A stretch of DNA of 40,278 bases from Candidatus Omnitrophota bacterium (GCA_014728075.1 WJMG01000040.1:1-40278), one strand, 5' to 3'. Positions 28,844 through 37,028 are shown, numbered from the stretch's first letter. The notes: a model not told the origin generated them from the sequence alone. Numbers and translations: made by a program.

Positions 28844-31171
28844 TTGAATAAAAGAAGATTACTCGAAGTGATCCCCCCCTGTATACTGATGGGCGCGGCC
28901 TTGCTCTATTTTTACGATATACTGCCGAACTTTAATTCGCTGCTTCCGTTTGGGGCAGGCAGCGAGGTCTTCAGCATATTCCTTCCTTACAGAATATTCG
29001 CTTTCGATAACATAGCGCGGGGTGTTTTTCCCTTCTGGTGTCCCGCGGTATCCTGCGGAGTGCCGTTCCTGGCTAATGTAGAGGCAGCTGTTTTCTATCT
29101 GCCCAACTGGGTGCATCTCGTCCTCGGTGAGGCTTCCGCCCTGAATTTCGGAATGATCTTCCATCTCTTCATCGGAGGGTTCAATATGTACCTGTGGAGC
29201 AGGGGAAGGTCCGCAGGTCTTTATCCGTCGCTTTTTGGCGGGATCATATTCATGTTCGCTTCCCCTCAGATCTTAATGGTACATACCGGTTCCTTATCTA
29301 ATCTGGAAACGGTTGTCTGGGCTCCGCTGGTTTTCCTCGCGGTCGATATTATGATGTCGGGCAGGTTCAGGCGGGGGATCATGATCGGTGCCTTAGCCGG
29401 GGCCATGCAGGCATTTGCCGGCCACGCGCAGTTCCTTTTCTATACAGGCGTAATTTCCTTCGTTTATCTGTTAACCCGCCTTCCGGGAAGAAGACCGGCC
29501 GCGGCCTTCCGGGCATTCGGGGCGTTCATTTTTATGTACATGTGCGCGGCCGGAGCGGCAGCTGCGCAGCTTTTGCCTTCCTTTCTGGCTTCACGGGAAA
29601 CCGTAAGAGGAGGACATCTCACTTACGAGTTCGCTTCTCTTTTTTCTTTTCCCCCGGAGAATCTTTTTACGCTTATCGTACCCGATTTTTTCGGGCATTT
29701 GCTGCAATCTCCCTACTGGGGAAGATGGTTTATCTGGGAGGTCTCTGTTTTTATAGGAACGGGAGCGCTTGTGCTGGCGGCGGCGGGTGTGATCAAAGGC
29801 GGCAGCGGAAAACGGGACCTGGCCGTTGTGCTTTTTACCGTTCTCCTGGCACTGGGAAGCTACACCCCGTTTTTCCGTTTTCTTTACGGGTATGTCCCCG
29901 GGTTTGACCTTTTCAGGGGAAGTTCAAAATTCATATTTTTTGCCGGGCTTCTTCTTACCGGTCTTGCCGTAAAGGGACTGGACAGCCTTCTGTCCGGGAC
30001 CGAACACAATGAAAAGTTCCTGAAAAAATGCGCTCTTGCCGCAGCCGCCGCCGCGATAGCGCTAGCGGGAAGCATGTTCCTGGTCCGTGTGCCCGGCTCG
30101 GTGGATTTTACCCCGGCCTGGCGGTCCATGATGGAGAGCATTCCTGTTTCCGAAAGGCAGGAAGGCCTGGCAAATGTCTTTGCCGGGACGGATTTTCTGA
30201 GGGATACCGCGGGCTTCGCCTTCATCCGGGGGATGCGGTCCGCCGCCGCGCTTCTTCTTTTTTCGGCGGTTTTATTCTATTGTTCCTCAAGGCAGAAGGC
30301 CAGGGCGCTCATAGGCGCCGTAGCGGCCGCGGAACTTCTTGTTTTTGCTTTTTCGTACAGGATCAGTACCGAATACGCGTACAGGACCATGCCGCCCGGG
30401 GCGGAACGCTTCTTCAGGAAAGATCCGGGAGAGTTCAGGGTCTTGTGGCCGGCAAAGAGCAAAAGCAACGATGGTATGATGAACGGACTGGATTATCTCT
30501 GGGGACAGGCTCCCCCTCTGAAAAGATACGCAGAGTTCATGTTCTATACGCAGGGGAAAGGCTTCTCGGAGCCGCACGGGTTCCTTGATATCCGGAGGTA
30601 CAACATGATCTATTCGCTTTTGAGGTGCGGTTACATCGTAGTCCCTTCATCTTCACGCATTGCTGAGTTCGCGAAGGCCTATGACGGCGGCGGCGTTAGT
30701 ATATACAGAACACCATTACATTTCCCAAGGGCCTTTCTGGTCAGCAGATGGAGGGGGCTTACATCCGCCGAAGATGTTCTGAGGGAACTTACGGCTGAGG
30801 ATTTTGATCCGGGGAGGGAAGCGGTCTATATGGCGGATGAAAAAAAGCGGATTTCCACCGGCGCCCGCGGCCGGCTCGAGATAATATCCGGAGATATAAA
30901 CGGAATGGATGTTTCAGTTGATGTCAGCGGTCCGATGCTCCTTGTTGTGACGGATGCTTATGCGGAGGGCTGGACAGCTCAGAATATCCGGGACGGCAGA
31001 AAGTACGATATTGTTCCGGTAGACCACACCCTGAAGGGTGTCTTTCTGGAAAAAGGAAAACACCTGATCAAGATATCCTATTTTCCTCCGGGGCTTTTGC
31101 CCGGAGCGGTACTGTCACTGTTTTCGTTATCGGCTTTGGCGGGCCTGGCCCTGTTTCGGCGGAAGTTATAA
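28844..31171 (+). CDS. YfhO-like large polytopic membrane protein
   Basis: 775 aa. Unusual TTG start with AAGGGGG 4 nt upstream. About 12 membrane helices cover residues 8-490. The first outer loop has LLPFGAGSEVFSIFLPYRIFAFDNIARGVFPFWCPAVSCGVPF, the pattern of YfhO/GT-C-like proteins, and GHAQFLFYTGVISFVYLL carries the family G-H-x-Q. Residues about 500-745 are an extracytoplasmic domain, and a last helix precedes the RRKL end. YfhO proteins are linked to adding sugars to lipoteichoic or other surface polymers; the donor here is unknown. It fits with the GT39 neighbour as a surface glycan function. Confidence 0.75.
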   Translation: MNKRRLLEVIPPCILMGAALLYFYDILPNFNSLLPFGAGSEVFSIFLPYRIFAFDNIARGVFPFWCPAVSCGVPFLANVEAAVFYLPNWVHLVLGEASALNFGMIFHLFIGGFNMYLWSRGRSAGLYPSLFGGIIFMFASPQILMVHTGSLSNLETVVWAPLVFLAVDIMMSGRFRRGIMIGALAGAMQAFAGHAQFLFYTGVISFVYLLTRLPGRRPAAAFRAFGAFIFMYMCAAGAAAAQLLPSFLASRETVRGGHLTYEFASLFSFPPENLFTLIVPDFFGHLLQSPYWGRWFIWEVSVFIGTGALVLAAAGVIKGGSGKRDLAVVLFTVLLALGSYTPFFRFLYGYVPGFDLFRGSSKFIFFAGLLLTGLAVKGLDSLLSGTEHNEKFLKKCALAAAAAAIALAGSMFLVRVPGSVDFTPAWRSMMESIPVSERQEGLANVFAGTDFLRDTAGFAFIRGMRSAAALLLFSAVLFYCSSRQKARALIGAVAAAELLVFAFSYRISTEYAYRTMPPGAERFFRKDPGEFRVLWPAKSKSNDGMMNGLDYLWGQAPPLKRYAEFMFYTQGKGFSEPHGFLDIRRYNMIYSLLRCGYIVVPSSSRIAEFAKAYDGGGVSIYRTPLHFPRAFLVSRWRGLTSAEDVLRELTAEDFDPGREAVYMADEKKRISTGARGRLEIISGDINGMDVSVDVSGPMLLVVTDAYAEGWTAQNIRDGRKYDIVPVDHTLKGVFLEKGKHLIKISYFPPGLLPGAVLSLFSLSALAGLALFRRKL

Positions 31172-31260
31172 GAAATTGATGTTTGTGAAATTTTGCTATA
31201 TGATGTAAGAGGGAATGGTCCGTTATCGCGGAAAGCTTAAGAATTTTAAGGGGAGGGCAT

Positions 31261-31653
31261 ATGGTTAAGAGAATGGTTCGTGCGACAATTTCCGCGATCA
31301 TTTTCGCGGGTTTGGCGGGATGCGCGGCGGAAAGGCCGGAGAGATATATCGAACTTGACGGTAACGAGACGGTCGGTCTCTGGGTCGGTCAGACCGTGCG
31401 GGTGGAAATGGAAGCAAACCCCACAACAGGATACATGTGGAGAACTCAAGGTGACCCTGAAGGCGTTGTCCGCCAGAAAGGCAAATATCGATATGTAAGG
31501 AGATCCGACGCTATAGGCGCAGGCGGGAAGCAGGTCTATAGATACCTTGCGGTCAAACAGGGGAAAACTTCGATCGTTTTTGAATATATAAGACCGTGGG
31601 AGCCGGACGCCGAACCCGCGAAAAGATATGTTCTGGGCATAATCGCGCATTGA
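31261..31653 (+). CDS. Chagasin-like (I42) protease-inhibitor lipoprotein
   Basis: 130 aa. Lipobox L18-A-G-C21 follows a short signal, so it is a lipoprotein. The mature part shows the inhibitor loops of family I42: MEANPTTGYMWR (the NPTTG loop), AIGAGGKQVYRYLAVKQGK (the G-x-G-G loop) and SIVFEYIRPWEP (the R-P-W loop). Chagasin-type proteins insert these three loops into the active site of C1 cysteine proteases. GGGGAGGG is a strong ribosome site. rlmN starts 8 nt after its stop. No C1 protease is encoded in the window, so the target may be self or foreign. Confidence 0.8.
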   Translation: MVKRMVRATISAIIFAGLAGCAAERPERYIELDGNETVGLWVGQTVRVEMEANPTTGYMWRTQGDPEGVVRQKGKYRYVRRSDAIGAGGKQVYRYLAVKQGKTSIVFEYIRPWEPDAEPAKRYVLGIIAH

Positions 31654-31660
31654 TATATCC

Positions 31661-32701
31661 ATGAAGAAAGACATAAGGGATTTTACTCTTGACGGCCTTA
31701 GAAAGGAATTGAGTTCCGGCAAAGAACCGCCCCACAGGGCTGAACAGGTTTTCAGGTGGGTGAACTCAAAAGGGGCTCTGGGTTTTGATGAGATGACGGA
31801 CCTTCCCGCCTCTTCCAGGGCATTTTTCGCGAAATATTACAGGATCTCCGTGTTATCCTGCGGGGAGAGGCTTATTTCTTCCGACGGTACGGAAAAATTT
31901 CTCTGGGAGCTGGAAGACGGTAACCTGGTCGAAAGTGTTCTTATCAGCGAGGCTAAAAGAAGGACCCTTTGCGTCTCTTCACAGGTCGGGTGCAAGTACG
32001 GCTGTCCCTTCTGTTCGAGCGGCGCTTCGGGTTTCAGGCGTGACCTGAGGACCGGAGAAATTACCGGGCAGGTGCTGGAGGCCGCCCGCCTGGGAAAGGA
32101 AAAGATCACCAATATCGTTTTCATGGGGATGGGAGAGCCGTTTGACAATTATCATAATGTCGAGAAAGCCATCCGGGTGATGAACGATCCCGCGGGGATA
32201 GCCCTGGGGGCAAGGAGAATAACGGTATCTACCTGCGGGATAATACCGGGTATAGATAAACTTAGGGACCTGGGGCTTCAGGTGGAGCTTTCGGTCTCGC
32301 TTCACGCGGCGGATAATTCTTTACGGGATGAGCTGGTCCCGGCCAACAGAAAATATCCCCTCAAAAGATTGATCAGAAGCTGCAGGGAGTATCACAGGGC
32401 AACAGGGAGGATCATCACTTTTGAATATACTCTTATAAGGAATGTGAACGATTCTCCGGAAGACGCGTCCAAACTGGCGTCCTTAGCGGAATCCGTGAAC
32501 GCCAAAGTCAACCTTATAGGCTGTTCCGCGTCGGACGAGCACGCTGAAACATCTTCGTCGTCAAAAAGAATAAGGGAATTTACGGGAAGGCTGAGAAAGA
32601 GGAAAATAAAGGTAACCGTGAGAAAGTCCAAAGGCGCGGATATAATGGCCGCCTGCGGGCAATTGGCGGCGAAGAAGGCGAAAGGAACAGGACAGCGGTG
32701 A
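31661..32701 (+). CDS. rlmN: 23S rRNA/tRNA adenine-C2 methyltransferase RlmN
   Basis: 346 aa. Radical-SAM core with the RlmN/Cfr spacing C111-x3-C115-x2-C118 (GCKYGCPFCSSG), preceded by TLCVSSQVG. MGMGEPFDNYHNV, ITVSTCGIIPGI, VSLHAADNSLRDELVP and FEYTLIRNVNDS are all family motifs. The C-terminal catalytic Cys332 lies in ADIMAACGQL, which forms the methyl-carrying cysteine. The enzyme methylates A2503 of 23S rRNA and A37 of some tRNAs. The ATG lies 8 nt after the inhibitor lipoprotein gene, so they may share a transcript. AAAG-rich sequence precedes the start but there is no strong SD. Confidence 0.94.
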   Translation: MKKDIRDFTLDGLRKELSSGKEPPHRAEQVFRWVNSKGALGFDEMTDLPASSRAFFAKYYRISVLSCGERLISSDGTEKFLWELEDGNLVESVLISEAKRRTLCVSSQVGCKYGCPFCSSGASGFRRDLRTGEITGQVLEAARLGKEKITNIVFMGMGEPFDNYHNVEKAIRVMNDPAGIALGARRITVSTCGIIPGIDKLRDLGLQVELSVSLHAADNSLRDELVPANRKYPLKRLIRSCREYHRATGRIITFEYTLIRNVNDSPEDASKLASLAESVNAKVNLIGCSASDEHAETSSSSKRIREFTGRLRKRKIKVTVRKSKGADIMAACGQLAAKKAKGTGQR

Positions 32702-32783
32702 AAAGATCTCGTCCGTCAAAGGTATTCCGGCGCTCAGACACCCGAACTCGCGTATAGAGCCGAACTTTCTATCCGGGACCGGA

Positions 32784-32817
32784 ACCTATCCGGGATAGGT
32801 ACCTATCCCGGATAGGT
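32784..32817. repeat. 34-bp perfect palindrome made of two tandem 17-bp inverted repeats
   Basis: Left half ACCTATCCGGGATAGGT and right half ACCTATCCCGGATAGGT are exact reverse complements with no spacer, and each half is itself a palindrome with a 3-nt centre. A partial third copy (CTATCCGGGA) lies at 32770-32779. It is 36 nt before the start of the HAD phosphatase gene and 20 nt before its GGAGGAC ribosome site. It could be a double operator, a cruciform or a hairpin element. Confidence 0.7.
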
Positions 32818-32852
32818 AAAACCGGTGCTCTTCGAGCCCGGAGGACAATTAT

Positions 32853-33500
32853 ATGAAATACAAACTTATAGTATTCGATATAGACGGGACGATAACCAGG
32901 CACATTTCAAGCTGGCGGTATATACATGAAGAACTGGACCTCTGGGATGTGCTTGCCCGCAAATATCAGGAGCAGTTTCTCGCGGGTAAGATAAACTATA
33001 GAAGGTTCTGTGAGCTTGACGCAGCGCACTGGAAAGGTATGGAGGTCCGTAGGCTTTACGAGGTTTTTGAAAAGGTAAGGTATTCCAGGAACGCGGCAAA
33101 GGCCCTGAAAAAGCTGAAAAAGGACGGGTATAAGCTAGCGGCTATTTCCACGGGGCTGCAGTTCATCACCGAGCGGGTCAAGAACGAGTTTAAATTCGAC
33201 TATGTCGCCGGGAACAGGCTTAATGTAAGGAAGGGTAAACTTACCGGAGGGGTCAGGATCAACATAAGCCACGGAGCGAAGGGCAGAACTGTCAGATCGA
33301 TACTGAAAAAATTCGGGCTAAAACCTTCTCAGATGATAGCGGTTGGAGATTCGGAGGGCGATATCCCCATGCTGAAAATGGCGGGTTTTTCTATCGGGTT
33401 CAATTCTTCCAGCGAAGAACTGTCCGGGCTGGTGGACTATGACTGCCTGACGGATGATTTTATGGAAGTGTACAGGAAAATAAAAGAGGTTAGCGGTTAA
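32853..33500 (+). CDS. HAD-IB family phosphatase (SerB-like)
   Basis: 215 aa. Motif I DIDGT (nucleophile Asp9, acid Asp11), motif II in LAAISTGLQ, a conserved Lys in SHGAKGRTVRSIL, and motif III/IV GDSEGDIPMLKMAG. An alpha-helical cap lies between motifs I and II (about 20-85), as in phosphoserine phosphatase. The substrate is not certain: SerB-type proteins share this layout, but so do other HAD-IB phosphatases. GGAGGAC precedes the ATG. The stop codon lies inside a terminator hairpin, and a large palindrome lies just upstream, so this gene looks independently controlled. Confidence 0.82.
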   Translation: MKYKLIVFDIDGTITRHISSWRYIHEELDLWDVLARKYQEQFLAGKINYRRFCELDAAHWKGMEVRRLYEVFEKVRYSRNAAKALKKLKKDGYKLAAISTGLQFITERVKNEFKFDYVAGNRLNVRKGKLTGGVRINISHGAKGRTVRSILKKFGLKPSQMIAVGDSEGDIPMLKMAGFSIGFNSSSEELSGLVDYDCLTDDFMEVYRKIKEVSG

Positions 33501-33515
33501 CCTCTTTTATTTTCC
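33475..33515 (+). terminator. Terminator overlapping the 3' end of the HAD gene
   Basis: A perfect 18-bp stem (33475-33492 with 33498-33515) around a 5-nt loop GCGGT. The TAA stop codon (33498-33500) is the first triplet of the right arm, and the A-rich/T-rich arms make it work in both directions. Confidence 0.85.
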
Positions 33516-33551
33516 CGCGGGCGGGAGGCTCCCGGGGAAAGAGGACGGAAG

Positions 33552-33863
33552 ATGCCGGATTCACTTACAGATTACGCGAAAGACAGGTTAAGGGAAATAC
33601 ACTCTCTTTCTGCGGAATATAACGGGAACGGCGGGAACCATACGGATAAGCTTCTGGACCTGGTCGATAAGCACGCTGAAGAGATAAGGGAACTTTACTC
33701 TTCCGGGGACGGGCATTTTGCCGTTGAGGTGGGGGATCTGCTGATATTATGTTACGAACTTCTGCTGGAAGAAAAAAAGTCCTCCGACGGGATAATGGAT
33801 ATATGTTACGACAGGTATATCGGAAAACTCAGGCAATTGATAGACGATAAAGGTGCGGCGTGA
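33552..33863 (+). CDS. MazG-like all-alpha protein
   Basis: 103 aa, all helical. The segment HAEEIRELYSSGDGHFAVEVGDLLILCYELLLEE matches the MazG-type metal motif E-E-x-x-E ... E-x-x-D, here EEIRE and EVGD, which binds Mg2+ in nucleotide pyrophosphohydrolases. It is small and single-domain, like housecleaning NTP pyrophosphatases. A nucleotide substrate is inferred from the motif only. The stop overlaps the next start by one base (TGATG), coupling it to a 46-aa basic protein and then to the DUF72 gene. Confidence 0.5.
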   Translation: MPDSLTDYAKDRLREIHSLSAEYNGNGGNHTDKLLDLVDKHAEEIRELYSSGDGHFAVEVGDLLILCYELLLEEKKSSDGIMDICYDRYIGKLRQLIDDKGAA

Positions 33864-34003
33864 TGGGAAGGGGAGAGGCAGGTACGAGACGGAAAAAGAG
33901 CGTCCCGCGGCTCGAGCGCGAAAAACGCGGAACACTTCCCGACAAACTCGCGGCGCAGAAAAACAGGAAGAGTAAAAAACCCGGCAGGCCAAAAGCCGGA
34001 TGA
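33863..34003 (+). CDS. Tiny highly basic protein (46 aa)
   Basis: ATG at 33863 overlaps the MazG-like stop by one base. It reads MGRGEAGTRRKKSVPRLERE, then KRGTLPDKLAAQKNRKSKKP and a GRPKAG end, with about 16 Lys/Arg. The frame fills the space between two genes, ends 7 nt before the next ATG, and starts in a coupled position, which supports it as real. Its function is unknown; the charge suggests RNA, DNA or ribosome contact. An untranslated spacer remains possible. Confidence 0.5.
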   Translation: MGRGEAGTRRKKSVPRLEREKRGTLPDKLAAQKNRKSKKPGRPKAG

Positions 34004-34010
34004 GGGTCGT

Positions 34011-35024
34011 ATGAACCTTAAAATAGGATGCAGCGGGTTCCCCGCGGGAAAAGAAGAATATTTCAATAAGTTCCGGATAGTGGAACTCCAGGATACTTTT
34101 ATAGAGCTTCCCGGCCCCGCCGCGGCGGAAAAACTGCGCGCGGAAGCCCCGGATGACTTCGAGTTCACGATGAAAGCCTGGCAGGTCATAACACACGAAG
34201 CCGGTTTTTCGGGGTATGACCGAATGTCAAAACCGATCGAGGAAAACCGGAAACCCGGTGCCGGATCTTTTAAACCATCCAAGACCGTCAGGGAGGCCTG
34301 GAAAAGAACGGAAGAGGTTGCTGATATCTTAGGCGCTAAAGTCGTTGTTTTCGATTGCCCGGACCTTTTCCTTCCGAGAAAAGAGAACTTTGAGAACATG
34401 GAGGGTTTTTTCCGGCAGATAAAGAATAAAAGCAGAAGATACGCGTGGATACCCCCTAAGACCTGGACGGCGGAGGAGATAAAGGATATTTCTTCCGCGG
34501 CCGGGATCGTCCATTGCGTAGACCCTTTTGATAATGCCGCTCTTGCAGGAGATATCGGATACTTCAGGCTGCGGGACAAGGAAGGTCCGGGAGGACGGCA
34601 TACGGGCCTCGATATGAAAAAACTGAGGGATTTTTGTGAAAAACGGTCCTCTGAACTGGGCGGAGCCCCTCTTTATGTGTTCTTCAATAACAGGCCGAAA
34701 CTCAATGACGCGATGAGGTTCGAGTGGATAGCCGCGAATACCGGACCTCTTAAAGGGATAGGCACGGAATTCCTCTCGAAACTATGCCACGAGATAGAAG
34801 CTGCCGAAGAGGACGAGAAAGTCCAGCTTTTGAGCCGGGAGGCCGAGAAAATAGTCAACCTTATCCTGCACACGGAATACGCCAGGATAGATATAGAGAT
34901 AGAATCGCAAAAACTTAAAAAGATGTGCGCCGAACTTTTCCCGGACAAGGAATACCTCTACGATATGATCTACGGCCAGAGGTTCCGCAGGTTGTGGGAA
35001 CAGTTCCGCGAAGACGGAGAATAG
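34011..35024 (+). CDS. DUF72 family protein with a C-terminal helical extension
   Basis: 337 aa. The DUF72 barrel covers about residues 1-245: KIGCSGFPAGKEEYFNKF, VELQDTFIELP, FEFTMKAWQVITHE, AKVVVFDCPD, WIPPKTW and the late YVFFNNRPKLNDAMRF that closes the fold. DUF72 proteins are TIM barrels with a putative acidic catalytic site and no settled reaction. Residues about 255-337 (LCHEIEAAEEDEKVQLLSRE...YDMIYGQRFRRLWEQF) are an extra all-helical domain not usual in DUF72. It is closely spaced with the MazG-like and basic-protein genes upstream, and 8 nt separate it from the antiporter gene. Confidence 0.8.
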   Translation: MNLKIGCSGFPAGKEEYFNKFRIVELQDTFIELPGPAAAEKLRAEAPDDFEFTMKAWQVITHEAGFSGYDRMSKPIEENRKPGAGSFKPSKTVREAWKRTEEVADILGAKVVVFDCPDLFLPRKENFENMEGFFRQIKNKSRRYAWIPPKTWTAEEIKDISSAAGIVHCVDPFDNAALAGDIGYFRLRDKEGPGGRHTGLDMKKLRDFCEKRSSELGGAPLYVFFNNRPKLNDAMRFEWIAANTGPLKGIGTEFLSKLCHEIEAAEEDEKVQLLSREAEKIVNLILHTEYARIDIEIESQKLKKMCAELFPDKEYLYDMIYGQRFRRLWEQFREDGE

Positions 35025-35032
35025 GAGGCAAC

Positions 35033-36322
35033 ATGTTCCGGGACTTATCGATGCATTTCAACGCCATTTTCACTTTCGGGGTGATCCTTATATCCGGGTA
35101 CCTGGCGGGCCGTGCCGCGAATTTCCTTAAACTTCCCAAGGTAACCGGATACATAGCCATAGGTATATTGCTGGAGCCTTCGCTTCTGGGTATACTTCCC
35201 GCGAAACTGATAGACCATTCCACGGTTCTCAGCAATTTCGCCCTTTGCATAATCACCTACGCGATAGGCGGGTCCCTGAAAGTGAAAAAAATAAAAGAAC
35301 TTGGCAGCAGTATAGTGGCCATGACCCTGTTTGAATCGTTCATGACCTTTATCGCTATAGCGGCGGGTCTATATCTTATTCTGCCGCTCCTGGGGGCGCA
35401 CGCCGGGCTGGATATAAAACCTCATTATGTGCTTCCGCTCGCCCTGCTGGCGGGTTCTCTGGGATCGCCCACTGACCCCACCCCCACTCTTGCTGTTAAG
35501 GAAGAGTACAAGGCTGACGGCCCCGTTACTACAACTATCCTGGGAATAGGCGCGTTTGACGATGCCCTGGGTATAATAAATTTCAGCGTCGCCATAGCCG
35601 TATGTTCTTCACTCCTCGGGGGAACGGGAGGAGGTGTTAATGCCATGCTGATACAACCGGTTCTGACGATCGTTCTTTCGATCCTTACAGGGGTTGTTTT
35701 CGCGCTTTTCCTTTTGTTCTCGGCACGAAAGGTCGAAGACAAAGGAGTGATCGTAGTCCTCATAATGGGGGCGCTTTTCGCCTGTTTCGGGACCGCCGAG
35801 CTTTTCAGCCTGGACGAGCTTCTGGCCACCATGACCCTGGGATGCGTGGTGGTTAACTTTTCCCGGGATTCGGAAAAGTTCTTCATGTCGGTCCGTGAAT
35901 ATTTCGAGGAGATGGTCTTTGTGGTGTTTTTTGTAGTGGCCGGCGCTAATCTTGAGCTCGCTATTTTGCAGCAAAGTCTTATTGTAATACTCATTTTCGT
36001 GGTGCTGCGTATAGCGGGTAAATTTGCCGGGTCTTATACGGGCGCTCTTCTTTCCGGGGCCGGAAACAATGTCAGGAAATTTACCGCTTTCGGGCTGATC
36101 CCTCAGGGAGGAGTTGTAGTCGGGCTTGCGCTTGTAGTAAACCAGGATAAGGTCTTCTCCGATATCTCGGTGATCCTTCTTAACCTTATTCTCGGCACGA
36201 CGGTGCTTTTTGAGTTCATAGGCCCACTTTTCACGGAAATGGCGCTCAAAAGATCGAAAGAGGTCGGGGCGGGGGCCAGAGGTTACGAAGCACGGCAGGG
36301 TAAAGGCCAGAGCACTGGTTAA
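35033..36322 (+). CDS. CPA2-type cation/proton antiporter (Kef/NapA-like)
   Basis: 429 aa with start at 35033, chosen for AGGAGG 5 nt upstream; the frame is open earlier but overlaps DUF72. About 12-13 membrane helices. LPKVTGYIAIGILLEPSLLGILP is the family's first re-entrant region, and GSPTDPTPTLAV and GIGAFDDALGIINFSVAIAVC contain the ion-binding acidic positions (T-D-P and the F-D-D motif). It exchanges Na+ or K+ for H+. It lacks a TrkA-N domain. The last residues (GARGYEARQGKGQSTG) look like random translation of the adjacent repeat tract, and the TAA lies in the repeat. Confidence 0.85.
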   Translation: MFRDLSMHFNAIFTFGVILISGYLAGRAANFLKLPKVTGYIAIGILLEPSLLGILPAKLIDHSTVLSNFALCIITYAIGGSLKVKKIKELGSSIVAMTLFESFMTFIAIAAGLYLILPLLGAHAGLDIKPHYVLPLALLAGSLGSPTDPTPTLAVKEEYKADGPVTTTILGIGAFDDALGIINFSVAIAVCSSLLGGTGGGVNAMLIQPVLTIVLSILTGVVFALFLLFSARKVEDKGVIVVLIMGALFACFGTAELFSLDELLATMTLGCVVVNFSRDSEKFFMSVREYFEEMVFVVFFVVAGANLELAILQQSLIVILIFVVLRIAGKFAGSYTGALLSGAGNNVRKFTAFGLIPQGGVVVGLALVVNQDKVFSDISVILLNLILGTTVLFEFIGPLFTEMALKRSKEVGAGARGYEARQGKGQSTG

Positions 36323-36430
36323 GTGTCAAAGTGTCATCGCTCGGCTTCGCCTCACTTGTGTCAGAGCTTCAGGGCACCAGTGCACAAGAGCACCAGTGAC
36401 CGCGAGTACGCATAGGGCATAGAGCATGGC
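36320..36430. repeat. Second micro-repeat island after the antiporter gene
   Basis: It starts TTAAGTGTCAAAGTGTCA (two 8-mers, GTGTCAAA and GTGTCATC), as at 10785. 36374-36397 is three 8-mers, GCACCAGT, GCACAAGA, GCACCAGT. 36410-36430 is three 7-mers, GCATAGG, GCATAGA, GCATGGC. The antiporter stop codon is part of the first array. Confidence 0.75.
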
Positions 36431-36461
36431 GCGGGGAGCATGACAGACCTGTTTTTATATG

Positions 36462-36535
36462 ATCCCCGATCAAACCCGTCTCGGGGGATGACAATTTTTA
36501 CTTTTATTGGATTCCCGCTAATAGCATGCGGAAAT
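36462..36535. repeat. Two adjacent REP-like inverted repeats
   Basis: The first is an 8-9 bp stem with one bulge (36462-36469/36481-36489). The second is an 8-bp stem with one mismatch (36511-36518/36528-36535). The words GGGATGAC and GGAAATGAC follow the right arms, giving the pair a common layout. Dispersal elsewhere in the genome cannot be tested here. Confidence 0.5.
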
Positions 36536-36661
36536 GACGGAAGGAGCCTATAGCCCCTGGCCCAGGGCCTTACGCCTGAATAGCGTCATTGCGGGGACTT
36601 CTGCGAGGATAACGAGCCTCCTGCGACTTAAGAGCCGGGAGCTTTGCGCTGTTAATATGCT

Positions 36662-36704
36662 CTAAATAAAAAAACAACCCTGACCAGGTTGTTTTTTTAT
36701 TTAG
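36662..36704. terminator. Bidirectional terminator, perfect 18-bp palindrome
   Basis: Arms 36662-36679 and 36687-36704 are exact reverse complements around the 7-nt loop CTGACCA. The A-run on the left and T-run on the right make it work on both strands, although it lies 340 nt beyond the antiporter stop. Confidence 0.85.
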
Positions 36705-37028
36705 CTTTTCTTTTACCTTCTTCTCCGTTTTTTAAGGGGGCGAGAAAAGCTAGAAAAGACCCATATCCGATATATCAAAAGAACGCATCACGCTGTCAAC
36801 TACTTAAAGTATATCATCCTCAGGCCTTGAGGCAACTTTTGATGAACGATATTGCGTAAAAATTCCCCTAACAATTCGTTATGTTATTATAAAGTAAGAA
36901 ATGTGATATTGATCATACTTTATCTTTTGGCAGGGGGATCTTTTAAGGAAATAAAATAGTTATATTTAGGACAGTTTTTAAAATGGTCCGGGTTAAGAGA
37001 ACGATCCAATAACGCGAATATTCTTTAA

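Noticed and set aside
28608-28847. A 79-codon frame starting just after TATAAT
   Set aside because: The ATG is only 1 nt from the -10, too close for a leaderless start, and the frame crosses a strong terminator.
36902-36917. CRP/FNR-type operator TGTGA-N6-TCATA
   Set aside because: One half-site deviates, it lies over 100 nt upstream of the operon -35 (TTGAAA), and one such word is expected by chance in AT-rich sequence; mentioned only in the gap entry.
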